Origin: Macropodus opercularis
Taxonomy: Eukaryota > Chordata > Actinopteri > Anabantiformes > Osphronemidae
Length of the DNA stretch: 64,000 nucleotides
Assembly (NCBI GenBank): GCA_030770545.1
Contig: CM061105.1
Span: forward strand, 6,741,001 to 6,805,000
Direction of reading: 5' to 3'
Positions 28,701-40,301 of this stretch are shown here, in pieces; position 1 is the first letter of the stretch; each line of letters begins with the position of its first letter. The notes beneath the pieces are model-generated. The model did not search any database and was not told the origin of the DNA. It saw only the letters and a list, made by a program, of their open reading frames with translations. A program made the position numbers and the translations under genes.

Positions 28701-31700
28701 GGGGGTGGAGGGGGGCTCCCTACCTATCTGAACCGAGGCATGGGACCTGCTATCTGTTTCTCATTTTAGAGGCGCTCTGTGGTTTTCCAGCTGTGACAGG
28801 CCTCAGAGTGGAAACTGGCACTAACGAGCAATTACATCCTGCCTGCCTGCCAGGGATTATGGGATTACAGACTCCCTGAGCTCCAGTCTGCGCTTTCTGC
28901 ACTTTCATTTTGTCATTCCCTGTGTTCACCTTATCTCTGCTTTTAGACTTCAGCCATCCAGTTATCCTTTTCTCATTTCTCTTCCCCCTGAACAATAACC
29001 CATTCTGTAGTTTTAATTCTACTTACTCTTATCATGTGATTTAAAAAAAAATAGATCTCATTCCCTTTATCGCTCGTCCTGTAACTTTCTCTCCTTTGAC
29101 TTTGTGGCTACCTTGCACAGCTAAGATATGCTGCTGGCGAGCGAAATGGTTGGAACAGGGGAAGGTGCGTCGGTAACAAGGAACATTTAATATGTAAAGC
29201 TGTCAATGAAGCATGAATAAAATGAGAAACAGCAGGAGAAGGAACCTCACATTAATGTCAAAAACAGTCAAAGTAAATGTATTTATATAGCCACAAATGA
29301 CAGCAAATCAGAATTTGCCGACTTGCAATCCTAAAAAACTTACGTAATGTTATATGTGTAATATTAACCCGAAGTTATAAAACCTATCTTGGATGCACGT
29401 ACAGTTCGCAGCCATCATCATGCTACGCTTTGTGGGGACCTCCGCAGACTTGGGAGCGTCTGGTAGTGATCAGACCGCTCTCCCGGTGTTCTGCCTTTCT
29501 CTCCTGCATCTCCTCTTACACTGCAGGTGTCTTTTATTGAGCCAGTGGTGATTTAATGTAGTCTTGTTTTTCTCTTTGCTCCTGCAATCAGGCCCCGCTG
29601 TAGTGACAGGTTAAAGCTGGAGGTCAGAACATTCACATTGCATCGTATGTGCATGAGAATGTGTCTCTAATAGGTGGTCATTATCAGAGACGCTTGGCTT
29701 TTGGAGGAGGCCAAACACCAGAGAGCTCAGCGCTTTGCTATTGGTGAGAGGTTTATGGAGCCTCTGTGGGCACAGCTGTAATAGAATGCAGTGGGCACAC
29801 AGATCACTAATCAGAAACACATTCATGTTGTGATGGGTCTGTTTAAATAGTAATAATAATGGTCCTAACAACATCTTTGAAAGTAATAAAGAGGGAATTA
29901 TTGTATTATTTATATTACCTTATAAAGGCACAGAGCTGTTACTGCAGAGGTGATAAGAGAAAGGACTTATGAAGCCTTCCGTTTAAGGGCTCGTGGCCAA
30001 TGTGGAAGTTGTAAACCTTCATATCATACCTCTTAGGCTGATTCTTAATCACTGTCAGAGATTTTAAAAGGACAATCTAACCACACGAAAAAGGAGAAAT
30101 TATAATAAATAATAATAACATCTAGTGAATGAAGTAATTTACCGGTATTTAAAATAAATTGTGTGGATAAATGACTAGTCTTTCTATACTGTGTGGTATA
30201 TATACAGTATGTGTGGAATTCGTATGTCATTAATATTTTAACATTACTGCATCTAACGTGTTGAAGGGATTAGGTCGTGTCGCTTTAGGGCGTTAGTTCT
30301 ATTCGTGAACGTTAAAAGCAACCAGTCTCTTCTTTAACCCCATAAAGTCCCCGGAGCAGCTCAGAGCCGTTGGACACACTGGGTCTGGCTCTAGGAGAGA
30401 TAACACGCTCAACTAAGTGCGGACAACTAGGCACAGTAGACCAACAGTTTCAATGCGAGGTGACAAAAGAGTCGTCTCTCCAGCTGTAGACATGCAGCCT
30501 GATGGACAGACCAAGGGCTTTAATCAGCCAAACATGGAAGAACCATATGTTCCGCTTCTCTGTAAACACACACATGCAGTGTTTCCTCTGAAGTCGTACA
30601 TACACCCTGTGTCAGTCTGGAGCTCTTCAGGCCCAGTGTCCCACTCCCTCTCTTCCTCTCGTGTCCACCCCTCACTCCCCCGCCTGCTTCACCCCCTGAA
30701 AAGGCTGCAGGCGTCAGACTGTAAACAGCTCCAGAGTGCCGAGCTGAAAGGAACCAGCAGACGGGCCAGTGTAGATTTCCAGCTTGCTGATCTAAAAGGG
30801 ACTAAACACTCGCAGCTGTGGCATTAGTGGCTCAGAATGACACCTTGTTTGAGATCCAGCGAGGATCAGTGGGCCGCCGTCCCGCCTCGCGCTGCTGCTA
30901 GGGTTAAACCAGCTCAGAGACGGAGGGAGAGCCAAGGAGTGACTGTTTGGCTTTAAGCGGCAGAGGTGCTGTGAGCTCTGTCTGAGTTATGTCTAGTTTG
31001 TGTCTCCCTGTCCTCTTGTTCTTCTTCACCAGTGTCTGTAACTTTGCTTCTCCCTCGCCTGGATCGTCGCGGTTGGAACACGCAACAGGTCTTATCGTAA
31101 CCTGTGATCTGTAACCTTTTGTCAGTCTTCCATCTCATTGCACAGACAGAGCTGCTGGTGTTGCCTTTGACAGTTAAATAAACATGGTACACTACATATC
31201 GTGAGATCTAGAAACACACGAGCTGTGCACGGTCGAATACATTACTATGGGAAGGCAGCGTTGCTGTAGTTCAGTGACAGATGACAGATGTGGTTTAAGA
31301 GGTGTTGGAGGTGTCTGTGGGCAGAAAGTTGTTTTGCCCAACAAAGTACTTTACTGGAATGAAAGGCGAGAAAGAGTATACAGTATAAAATATGAAGTTG
31401 TGACGTTTGAAACCAAGCCAAGGACGAGCGGGATTTATGCATCTGTGGTTCAGCATCTGTGAGACTTTGCAGAAGGAGACTCCACAGCAACGACAGTCGC
31501 TGTTAATCTTGACTCCGGAACCACCAGAAATCTCCATAGTCGCATCCCCAGCGTCGGACGACCTCAACAGATGAGGACGGTGGCTCCAGAAGGCACGTGA
31601 ACAAGTCTCCAAATTCATGACTGGACCCCGGGAAATGGCAGCGAGCATTTGTTTACTGTTTGAAGACGGTTAGAATGTGAGGAAGTGTCGACTTGCTCGA

Positions 31701-32456
31701 CGATCCTACCTCTTCAGTCACCTGTTTGGATGAACTGTGCTGTTTAGAAAATCACCAGCTGACAGGAAACAATGGGCTAAACAGTCCATCAGGAGCGTGA
31801 TTACAGGACAGGCTTGACCTTCCGCGGTGCTCGTGCCCATATGTTCATATTGGCCAACTGCTACTGTAGCATAAGCACTAGAGGCTCTTGCTCTGACCTC
31901 TGGTGACTTCCACCTGTGGGGGGGCCTCAAAGGACCCAGATCACCTGATGTTATGGGGGACTGTGCCTCCGTAATCCTCCACACCGCACGTACCGCGTAT
32001 AAACATCTGCGTCTGTGACACTTATCACCGGTCCTGCATCGCTGTGCCTTTGTCTCGGACCTCCGTGAAGTGCTGTCGCCATGCCTGGTTCCCCACGCTG
32101 CCACAGGAATAACCCTGAAGAATGTCTTTGACAACTGTATCACAGATGTTGCCTTTTGTTGGCGAACTGCGGCTGTTTGCACGGTTGTAAGGATCGACAA
32201 GCCAACACTAGCCACACTAGCTGGCAGCAAACAGAGAAGCGGCAACAAACACAAAGACGTGATTTATGTGACACGTCGCCTTGCTCAGGGGCCCGTGGGC
32301 CTGTTTGTTTTTTTGTTTTACAGTATCTGGACAATTGTGAACGTGTAGACATCCCACCGCCCGCATGTTGCGCCTTTAGTTTATGTTACTCTTTTCAAAG
32401 GGGGGTCGGGGGGGGAGAAAGTTGCCTTTAACATTCCTCTTTTTCTTCCTCTCCAG
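22796..32456 (+). other. Putative artn first intron / upstream region
   Basis: About 9.7 kb without a supportable gene. It holds a poly-C run at 24578-24597 and a low-complexity, possibly conserved block at about 26290-26600. Open frames such as 30417-30827 (136 codons, plus) and 31718-32254 (178 codons, minus) have no recognised domain, no neighbouring splice partners and overlap frames on the other strand, so they are not called. Confidence 0.5.
24578..24597. repeat. Poly-C tract
   Basis: An uninterrupted run of about 20 C, a typical polymerase-slippage and assembly-error site. Confidence 0.97.
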
Positions 32457-32509
32457 GTGGGACCAGATGGAGGGTTTGGAAGGAGGATAGGCAGGAGATC
32501 ACATCAGTA

Positions 32510-34436
32510 ATGTCAGCAAAGACGAAGGTTTGTGTCACCTACAGACAATCATCTCAGACTCATCTCTAGACCTTCCAGCCTCATAATATTTTCATCTTCG
32601 CTGTACACACCCCGATAAAGCAGATTGTGTGTCGGTATAAAACGTTGAGTATGAAATCCGTCCCCACGAGGCTCAGACTCATCTTTCCGTGAAACCTCTG
32701 CAGCTCAGAAGCTTTCACTGCTAAACACTAAGCCAGTGGACAAAGGCTGATCTCAGGTGGAAATAAACAAACTTATTTGACGTAAGACGACTTCTGATGG
32801 AAAAGGCTTAAGGACAAGTGCTGCTTTAAGTCTTGTGAAAGGCTTTCTGTTTCATGTGATCTTATGACTATTACCTCATTGTCTTTATCTGTTGTCATAT
32901 CTGCAAAACACTGTACGTCACCTTGGTTCTGTCAGCTGGCACGTAGACGCCACAATGGCAGGTTCATTGTTGTCATTTTAATATAAATATGTGACGGAAC
33001 ATCTGTTTTTCTGGTCTGGACAATGTTCTCTTTGTAAGCCGCTGTGTGATTCTGCCTTTGTCGTCAGCAGCAAACATAAACAAGTAGTTCGCCATTTGGG
33101 GAAATGAACGTTCATTGTGTGGCTGAGACTTACATCAAGACATTAAAATCGCTGCACAGACAGAAGGTGGTGACCTCAGCTTAGCTCAGCATCATGTCAG
33201 GTGTAGAATATGCTGAATAAGTATATATGGAAAAAACTGATATGCTGGCCATAGATTATCCAGACATGACATGGCTGTGGTCTACAGCGTCCTGCAGTGT
33301 GTAAGTCCGTAAAGGACTAACACGTAAAATGTTTGTGTTATGTGATGCTAACAGCTTGGTCCCCAAATACATAAACCTGTATGTTTATATGACACAGTAT
33401 CGGTGATTATGAAGGGAACTCAAGCACACATGTCTTAAAAAAAGGCACAAATCCCTCAGATTTGCTTCTGTCTTCGTTTTCTGTAGGTGCTGCTCTGGGT
33501 GCTCCTCTCTCTGCTGCCTCTAGTGGATGGAGCTCACATGAACGCCGGTGCTGCTGCCGTGGGATCAGATTCAGGGCGCGCTGTGGGCCTGCTGGGAGGC
33601 CAGGAGGAGAGAGAGCTTCCTGTGACGCTGCCAGAGGTGGTGGAGGATGAGGAGCAGGAAGGCGACGGCGACCCTTACTCTACTTGGCATGTTCTCTATG
33701 GTACTGACGTTGGTGTGAACGTGTTGCTTAACGTACATCTGCTTCACCGAGCAGTGTTAGGATGGAAGGACGACACATGGTTCTACATCTGCTCTGTATC
33801 TCAGTCATCTTAACAGATTCAGATTCGCATAATCTAAATACATTTTAATTTATAACATATAAAATGAGGATTGTATAACATATTATTACTGTGATTGACT
33901 TTTGTTGAACTCTCTGTCTGCTGCCTCTCTTCCTCTCAATTTCAGACCCCTTTGTGATGGAAGAGGTGGATGATCCCAGTAGTCGCTGGGCGGGACGCTC
34001 TCCGCGGTCCTCTGACCCCACAGAACCTCAGCCCAAGGGATCGGCAAAGAAAAAGAAGAAGAGGAAGAGGAAAGAAAAGGAGGAAGAGGCAGGAAAAAGA
34101 GATAACAAGGGCAAAGGTAAAAGCAGGCCGAGGCAGAGCAGCAGGGACTGCCGCGTGGAGAAGAGAGAGATGAGGGTTCGAGACCTGGGCCTGGGGTTTG
34201 ACTCCGATGAGATTGTCCTCTTTAAGTTTTGTGTGGGCTCGTGCCAGTCTTCAAGAACAAACTATGACCTGGCGCTGAAGACGCTACTGGAAAATGGCTC
34301 ACTGCCACGGCGCAAGGTCAGCAGTCACCCTTGCTGCCGGCCTGACCGGTACGAGTCGGTTTCCTTCATGGACGCCCAGACCACATGGAGAACCATCCAG
34401 TCTCTATCAGCTGCCAGCTGCATGTGTATGGGCTGA
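32510..34436 (+). CDS. artn: Artemin, GDNF-family neurotrophic ligand
   Basis: Secreted homodimeric growth factor of the cystine-knot GDNF family; in mammals it signals through GFRalpha3 and RET to sensory and sympathetic neurons. Coding exons: 32510-32527, 33487-33700, 33946-34436 (phases 0 and 1), giving 240 residues. The start MSAKTK joins in frame to a hydrophobic signal peptide VLLWVLLSLLPLVDGA. The mature domain runs from C146 to the end, with the seven family cysteines at 146, 173, 177, 207, 208, 236 and 238. Diagnostic blocks are FKFCVGSC, HPCCRPDRYESVSFMD, TTWRTIQSLSA and the terminal SCMCMG. A possible N-glycosylation site is N194 (NGS). The prodomain ends in an odd Lys/Arg/Glu-rich run at 112-136 with no RXXR furin site; KRKR at 116-119 is the nearest match. 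The first exon also has a 5' UTR (32457-32509). Most of the last exon is repeated just downstream. Confidence 0.93.
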
Positions 34437-34653
34437 AGAAATGAACGAGGGAGAGGGTGTTAACGGTTTCACCCGTCCTGAAGAGAAAGGAGTCGAGAGG
34501 CTCTGGACGCAGTTTGCAAGAAAGCCTGGATGTGGTGAAGAGTCAAAGGGCGCGCTCTCACTCGCCCAGAGCAGATTTGTGGCTTCTTGTGCTGTATTTC
34601 TAGTTGTGGAAGAAGAGATCTGGGTGCAGCTGGACGACTGAGTGCGATGTCAA

Positions 34654-34659
34654 AATAAA
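34654..34659 (+). terminator. artn poly(A) signal
   Basis: AATAAA 218 bases after the artn stop, followed by GT-rich sequence. Further candidates are the duplicate at 35256-35261, and 36214-36219 and 36422-36427 if the 3' UTR is long. Confidence 0.55.
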
Positions 34660-34719
34660 AGCGTGAGGAGGAGGTCATCAGGGAATCACCTTCTGGATTT
34701 AGTTATTCCTCATCAAAGG

Positions 34720-35038
34720 AAAAAGCAGGCCGAGGCAGAGCAGCAGGGACTGCCGCGTGGAGAAGAGAGAGATGAGGGTTCGAGACCTGGGCCTGGGGTT
34801 TGACTCCGATGAGATTGTCCTCTTTAAGTTTTGTGTGGGCTCGTGCCAGTCTTCAAGAACAAACTATGACCTGGCGCTGAAGACGCTACTGGAAAATGGC
34901 TCACTGCCACGGCGCAAGGTCAGCAGTCACCCTTGCTGCCGGCCTGACCGGTACGAGTCGGTTTCCTTCATGGACGCCCAGACCACATGGAGAACCATCC
35001 AGTCTCTATCAGCTGCCAGCTGCATGTGTATGGGCTGA
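34720..35038 (+). pseudogene. artn: Duplicate of artn mature-domain exon, no start or signal peptide
   Basis: Encodes the same cysteine-knot domain as artn residues 135-240, with all seven cysteines and the stop at 35036-35038. In the artn frame a TAG lies just upstream of the copy, no signal peptide precedes it, and the original splice acceptor (TTCAG at 33941-33945) is not included in the duplicated unit. It also lies behind the poly(A) signal of copy one. It could be expressed only by readthrough plus a cryptic acceptor, so I treat it as a non-functional fragment or an assembly artefact. Confidence 0.75.
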
Positions 35039-35323
35039 AGAAATGAACGAGGGAGAGGGTGTTAACGGTTTCACCCGTCCTGAAGAGAAAGGAGTCGAGA
35101 GGCTCTGGACGCAGTTTGCAAGAAAGCCTGGATGTGGTGAAGAGTCAAAGGGCGCGCTCTCACTCGCCCAGAGCAGATTTGTGGCTTCTTGTGCTGTATT
35201 TCTAGTTGTGGAAGAAGAGATCTGGGTGCAGCTGGACGACTGAGTGCGATGTCAAAATAAAAGCGTGAGGAGGAGGTCATCAGGGAATCACCTTCTGGAT
35301 TTAGTTATTCCTCATCAAAGGAA

Positions 35324-36141
35324 GAACTGCAACGTGCAACAGACCAGCTGTTACTCACACAGGAGACTTGACTTTACCAGGGTGTGACCTGAAGGCTGAA
35401 GCTGAAGAGAAGACACAGGGCTGACACTGTATTCGTGCTCTGACTCGACCGACATGACGTTCACTATTACTCACGGTGAAGCTAGCTCGTTGTAAAAGTT
35501 CAGTATAGTTTTTTTTACACGCAAACAGGGACATTGCATTGAATTGTTTCTATGTTCAGGTGAACTCAGCCAAATGGATGCCATGCATCTTCATGTATTA
35601 CTGTGTAAAAGTAAAAGATATTTATTTCTGATAAATTATTTATTTATTATAGCTTCATATGAGAGCTGGTTTTATGAACTCATTATTGTATATAGATATC
35701 TATTTATTTCCCAGATCTTCGCATTGAGTTACTTCCTCCCACATAAAGCAGACACATGTTTTCCTTTAAAGGTGCTTCTTCTCACACTTATGCAGTAAAC
35801 CTGGGCTTAGATGGCTGATTTAGAGAGAAATTAGTAGAGGACGCAATGAAGATTCCTTATTTGTTGTTCGGATTAAAAACTCAGCTTCTCTGTTCAGTCG
35901 ACAAATGAACCTGCACTGAAATGCTGTGGTGGTGTTTCACCTCACATGCTGGAGTCTGACAGCGGATCAGTTCGAGTTTAGTGATATCCGCTTTTCCACG
36001 TCCTAGTTAAATCAGAAAGTCAGATTTGAATGTCCATGGTGTGTGTGAGTGTCTTATACATATAATTAAGCAGCAGAAACATTTCAGGACCTCAACATTT
36101 CTTATTAAAGCAGTCGAGTGATTGAATTCAATTGCATACCT

Positions 36142-36176
<35 letters not shown>

Positions 36177-37011
36177 AAGTTTTTTATTTTTGTATGGCAT
36201 TATCCTCCATTGGAATAAAGTTTTTAATATACATCTTGTTATCAGTGTTTATATCTATGTATATTGTTTGTTTTAGGTCCATTCACACTGTACTTTTTAT
36301 ACTGTAGCGCCATCCGCTGGTTTGAAACGAAAGAGCACAAGTCTGTTGTCCCGTTTGCAGTGAGTGAAGTTGTAGCTCTCCTGCCATCTGTCTGTCTACC
36401 GAGCAAGTTCCTGTAAAAAGAAATAAACCCTTAGAGCAGCAGAGCCAGGAGAACTCAGGTGTGTGCTGTCTTCAGTGTAACTTTATTTCTCTGCACGAAT
36501 CCACAGATCACACAGCTACATCACTGTATTGTCTTCTTCGAGGGCGATACGTTCACTCTGGCTGCGTCCAAATATTCAAAGTACTTATGCGAATGTTTCA
36601 GTTCCCCTGCAACATGCAACACTGATGGCACAAAGTCAATGAACAGCATATATCTCAGAGCAAAAACAACCAAATAACGTGAAAACACATGATTTGCCTG
36701 CATTAACCCGCCTGTGTGTGACCCATCCTTCATTTGTACCCATGGGGTAATATATGTTGTTTTTATTTCCATCTTTAGAAATCGTCATCAGACATTCAGC
36801 GAGTTCTTCCAGAGCTAAACAGACGCGTCTATACTTCACTATACAAACTGACGTCACATAATCCAGGCGAGCAATGACCCTTAGATCTTACAGCTTCCGT
36901 AGGATGGTCCGTGTGTTGAATGAAGCTGTGAGCATCAGATCCTGTCATTCAGGTTCTGACAGGTGTTCACGGCGTCACATAAAACAATAAATCCAAACGT
37001 CCACTGACTGA
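35324..37011. other. Convergent 3' regions of artn and the EP4-type receptor
   Basis: AT-rich sequence between two converging genes. Candidate plus-strand poly(A) signals lie at 36214-36219 and 36422-36427. Candidate minus-strand signals (TTTATT on plus) lie at 36482-36487 and 36762-36767. No coding region is supported. Confidence 0.6.
36144..36175. repeat. (ATT)n microsatellite
   Basis: About ten ATT units in the AT-rich region after artn. Confidence 0.95.
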
Positions 37012-38565
37012 TTACAAACTCCCACTAAACGCAGCAGCTCGGTGTCCTGACCTGCAAGGCTGGACATCACCTCCTCCGGGGTGCGCGGAGTGCAGCGACG
37101 CGGCGCTGCGTCCTGGCGGAGTCTTCGCCGCCGCCCCCTGCTTGGAACCAGTCGTTTCCTCCTCACACCCGAGAATCGCGGTCGACTCTACGCTGAAGGG
37201 ATGGAAGTTCGCGCGGGCGTTGTCGTACTCCCACGCTTGTCTCATCGCGAAGTCTGTGAATGATTTATTGTTGATGGGCCTCTGGTGCTCCACGTTGTTC
37301 CTGTAGCCGGCTGTGCGTATTGACGCGTAGCTGGTGTCGTCGCTGTTGATTGAGCGGGGGGAGTGCTGGTCTCCGACCCAGCCAGTGTTGTCACTGCGCC
37401 CGTCGCTAACTCGGGTCACTGTCCTTTTGAGCTTTTCGCAACCCTTCAGCAACAGGTTCTTTCTGCACAAAATGTACACCCAGGGGTCTAATATGGGATT
37501 GAATGAGGCGAAGCGGATCGCTACGAGGTCGCTCCGGTAGTCGGGCTTCCCTCCAGCAGAGATATAGGAAGGGTCGTGTAGCTGGTTAACGAAGATTCGC
37601 ACCTGTGGAGAGGAAGAGTGGATATAAATAGATTAGCAATATCTGGCATGCGTCGTGCGCAATCAGTAGCATATGAATACAATATCATATATTCTCGATC
37701 TTGTCCTTACCACTAAAGGGATGGAGCAGACCAGGAACACGATGGTCATGAAGACCAGAAGCCAGAACATCTGAATCTCCGCCGCGGAGGTGACCGAAGA
37801 CAATCGTGGGAAGCGGCGACGTGATCCTCTTTGCTCACACAGCTCGGTTCTGACTATTCCTGTCCTCTGGTTCATTCCCACCAGCGACCAGCACACTGCC
37901 AGGTTACACAGCACCGTCACCGCTATCAGCAACAGCATCACGCCGCCATACAGGAAAGAGTAGCAGGCTCCGAGTGGATCCATAGCTCTCCAGTCCAGAA
38001 AGCACCAAGTCCCGGGAAAGTGCCTGACGTGCTTCCCAAAGCCAAAACTGGGCATGACACACAGTATAATATTAGCCAGGTAGGTTATAAGGAGCACGAA
38101 GCGCGCCATAGTTCTGTCTATATGCTGTGAGTAGAAATACGCGTGGTTTATGGCCAAGTATCTCTCCACAGCCATGGCGCACAGGATGGACATCCCGGCT
38201 GAGCCGAAGAAGAGCATGGAGAAGGAGAAGAAGTGGCAGAGAAGCGCTCCTCCCGGCCAGCGACTGGCTACGTATGTGGCGATCACCACGGGGCTGGTGA
38301 AGCATGTGCCCACGAGGTCAGTGATGGCCATTCCGCAGACCAGGGTGTAGAAGGTAGTTTCCTTTTGCTCCTTTTTGGAGATGCACAGCACAATTATGGC
38401 GATGAGATTGCCCAGGACTCCTACGGCGAACATCGTGGCTGAAATGACCAACGACTTGGACTCCAGCCTGAGTGCACTGTGGTTTTGGCTGAGGGAGAGG
38501 AAGGGCAGCATCTCAGAAACGTTTGTGTCCAGCTCTCCAGAAGCGAGAGTGTCGTTGATCATCAT
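37012..38565 (-). CDS. ptger4: Prostaglandin E2 receptor, EP4 subtype-like
   Basis: Rhodopsin-class G protein-coupled receptor for PGE2; EP4 couples to Gs and raises cAMP. Two coding exons, 38565-37711 and 37602-37012, join at phase 0 in TM6 (CSIPLV then VRIFVNQL), the conserved intron position of prostanoid receptors; 481 residues in all. Seven hydrophobic segments are visible. Hallmarks are KEQKETTFYTLVCGMAITDL in TM2, C110 paired with C188, ERYLAINHAYFYSQ (134-147), the prostanoid ECL2 motif GTWCFLDW (185-192), and in TM7 R315 with NPILDPWVYIL, the Arg expected to bind the prostaglandin carboxylate. N-glycosylation sites are N4, N15 and N28. The long Ser/Thr-rich tail is typical of EP4. 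The first Met of an MM pair is used. Teleosts have several ptger4 paralogues; which one this is cannot be told. The family places an untranslated exon upstream; an acceptor-like CCAG lies about 14 bases before the start. Confidence 0.94.
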
Positions 38566-40272
38566 TAAAACTAACGATGCTGGAGCATGAAAGTGCAGGA
38601 AGTTCCTGTGATGTTGTCAAACTCTCTCTAGAAATATATATATATACACTGCATCATTATACTCGCCTCGTATTCTGTTCCAGACTCAAATAACATGCTG
38701 CGCGCTGAATAGATGCTTCTGGGCTGGTTCCGGTGGCTTTCGCTACGCCTTCATGAAGGTGTATTCGGTTGTGTGAACGTCGCTCGGTGGTACCGGTATA
38801 TAAGGTGTGCGTTGATGTCAGAGGGTGACGTGCGGACTGCGAGGTTTCCCTGGATCGCTTTTCCGCAGTCACAGAATCCATATTCAACGCTTTTCGTTGT
38901 TCACCACGAATTAGCCTCAGAGGTAAAATTATCTCAGCGTCACAAAACTTTCCCTTTGTCTGGTTTGTCAACTGACTGTGGATCAAAGACAAAAAGATCA
39001 GGAGAGGACAACATTGACACTAACGCAACGAAAGTGATCACGTTGCGCGCACGGCTTTCATAAAAAACAAACATAAAGTGACTGAAACGGCGCAGATCGG
39101 CAGGAATAAATCTCAGAGTTCAGGACCGAGGTCAGCGCCTTCAACGCAATCAGCACCACGAACAGAGACAACCCACACGATGCTGCACAGTCAGCGTTTC
39201 ACCCACCAGACAGAAGTTTAAAAATGCATGAAGTGCTTCATTGATTCAGTGTGAAGCCGCCAGACTCTGTTAACAGGGACAAGTCAAACCGTATCACCCT
39301 CCAGCGTGACCCCAGTACAGCGCCAAGTATTTCTACCATTGTGTCACAGACTCTTATGGCACCTGCGTCCTTTATAACAGTAACAGCAGCAAAAGTGAAT
39401 TTCTGGTGCATTTGGGAGGGAAGCTGTTCTGTGGAAACGCCTTCAACTTAACCAAATTATGGTCTTTAAATCCCAGAGAGCTGCAACTTATTAACCAAAC
39501 ATTAACAAATAAATTAGATGACGGAACTGAAAAGATAAACCAGCATTTGACTGACACGAGGCGTGGAGGAGGCGGGAAGTTGCTCTTCTCTGTTTATTAA
39601 CGCTGATCTTGAGCTTGACGTTCATTCAGCTGCGAAATTACCATCAGCCTTATTATCAGCCTGCACTGAACGGCGTCTGCAGCTCCACCACCTCCTTTCT
39701 TTCCTATATATTCTTCATACGCTCAATGTGTTTGTAGGCCTCATGGTTCCATTCAATCTGTTTTTCATCTTCTTATGAGTTTGTTTCACAAATCGTTCAA
39801 ATATAAAGGTCCCTGCGGTTTAAAGGCTTATTATAATTTCATGATCATAGTGAATAATTCAGTAATTCCCACCAGAAATTGAACTGGGTTTGTTTTAAAA
39901 AAAATCTTTCATCAGCCACGGTTTTAAAGAAGTGATTATCCTACCAAATCCCACCAGCTCCGTGGAAATCCATCCGTGGGCGTGTCGGCAGCATTTCTTC
40001 TTCCTCCTTTACCTTCTGCAGATGTGAGTCATGAGCTGAACAGCACACTGAAGTTGCACTTCATCTTGGGGTTTTAGTTTAGAGTGCCCACCATGTTGCA
40101 GCTGTAACCTACGGCGATGGCGTTCAGAACGCATCACTTCTGTGGTGTAGTTCTTCTGCGTTCATGTTGTAAGTTACACATGATATAACGTGAAATAAAA
40201 TGACGTAATACCGGTTGGATAAGTAATAACTACCTCAGTGGTAACAATTTACCAGCTTGGACTCCACACATG

Positions 40273-40301
40273 GCAGCAGCAGCAGTAGTAGTAGTAGTAG
40301 C
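40273..40301. repeat. (CAG)n(TAG)n triplet repeat
   Basis: Four CAG-type units followed by five TAG-type units, intergenic. Confidence 0.9.

Larger units (their letters stand above)
34112..35321 (+). repeat. Perfect 602-bp tandem duplication covering the artn cysteine-knot exon and 3' UTR
   Basis: The sequence from 34118 repeats at an offset of exactly 602 bases (34720 onward) and the second copy ends near 35323. By eye the two copies are identical apart from the first base after the junction (T at 34118, A at 34720). The string CAAAGG occurs at 34112-34117, at 34714-34719 and at 35316-35321, so the copies meet at a 6-bp microhomology. Each copy holds the mature-domain coding sequence, the stop codon and an AATAAA signal (34654-34659 and 35256-35261). 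Confidence 0.97.

Noticed and set aside
30417..30827. 136-codon plus-strand open frame
   Set aside because: No domain, no promoter or splice context; length is within chance for this GC content.
31718..32254. 178-codon minus-strand open frame left of artn
   Set aside because: It starts with a hydrophobic run but has no recognised family, no splice partners and competes with plus-strand frames. I considered a decayed transposon but could not recognise one.
34720..35038. Second artemin gene
   Set aside because: The copy has no start codon with signal peptide and no original acceptor, and is preceded by an in-frame stop; listed as a fragment instead.
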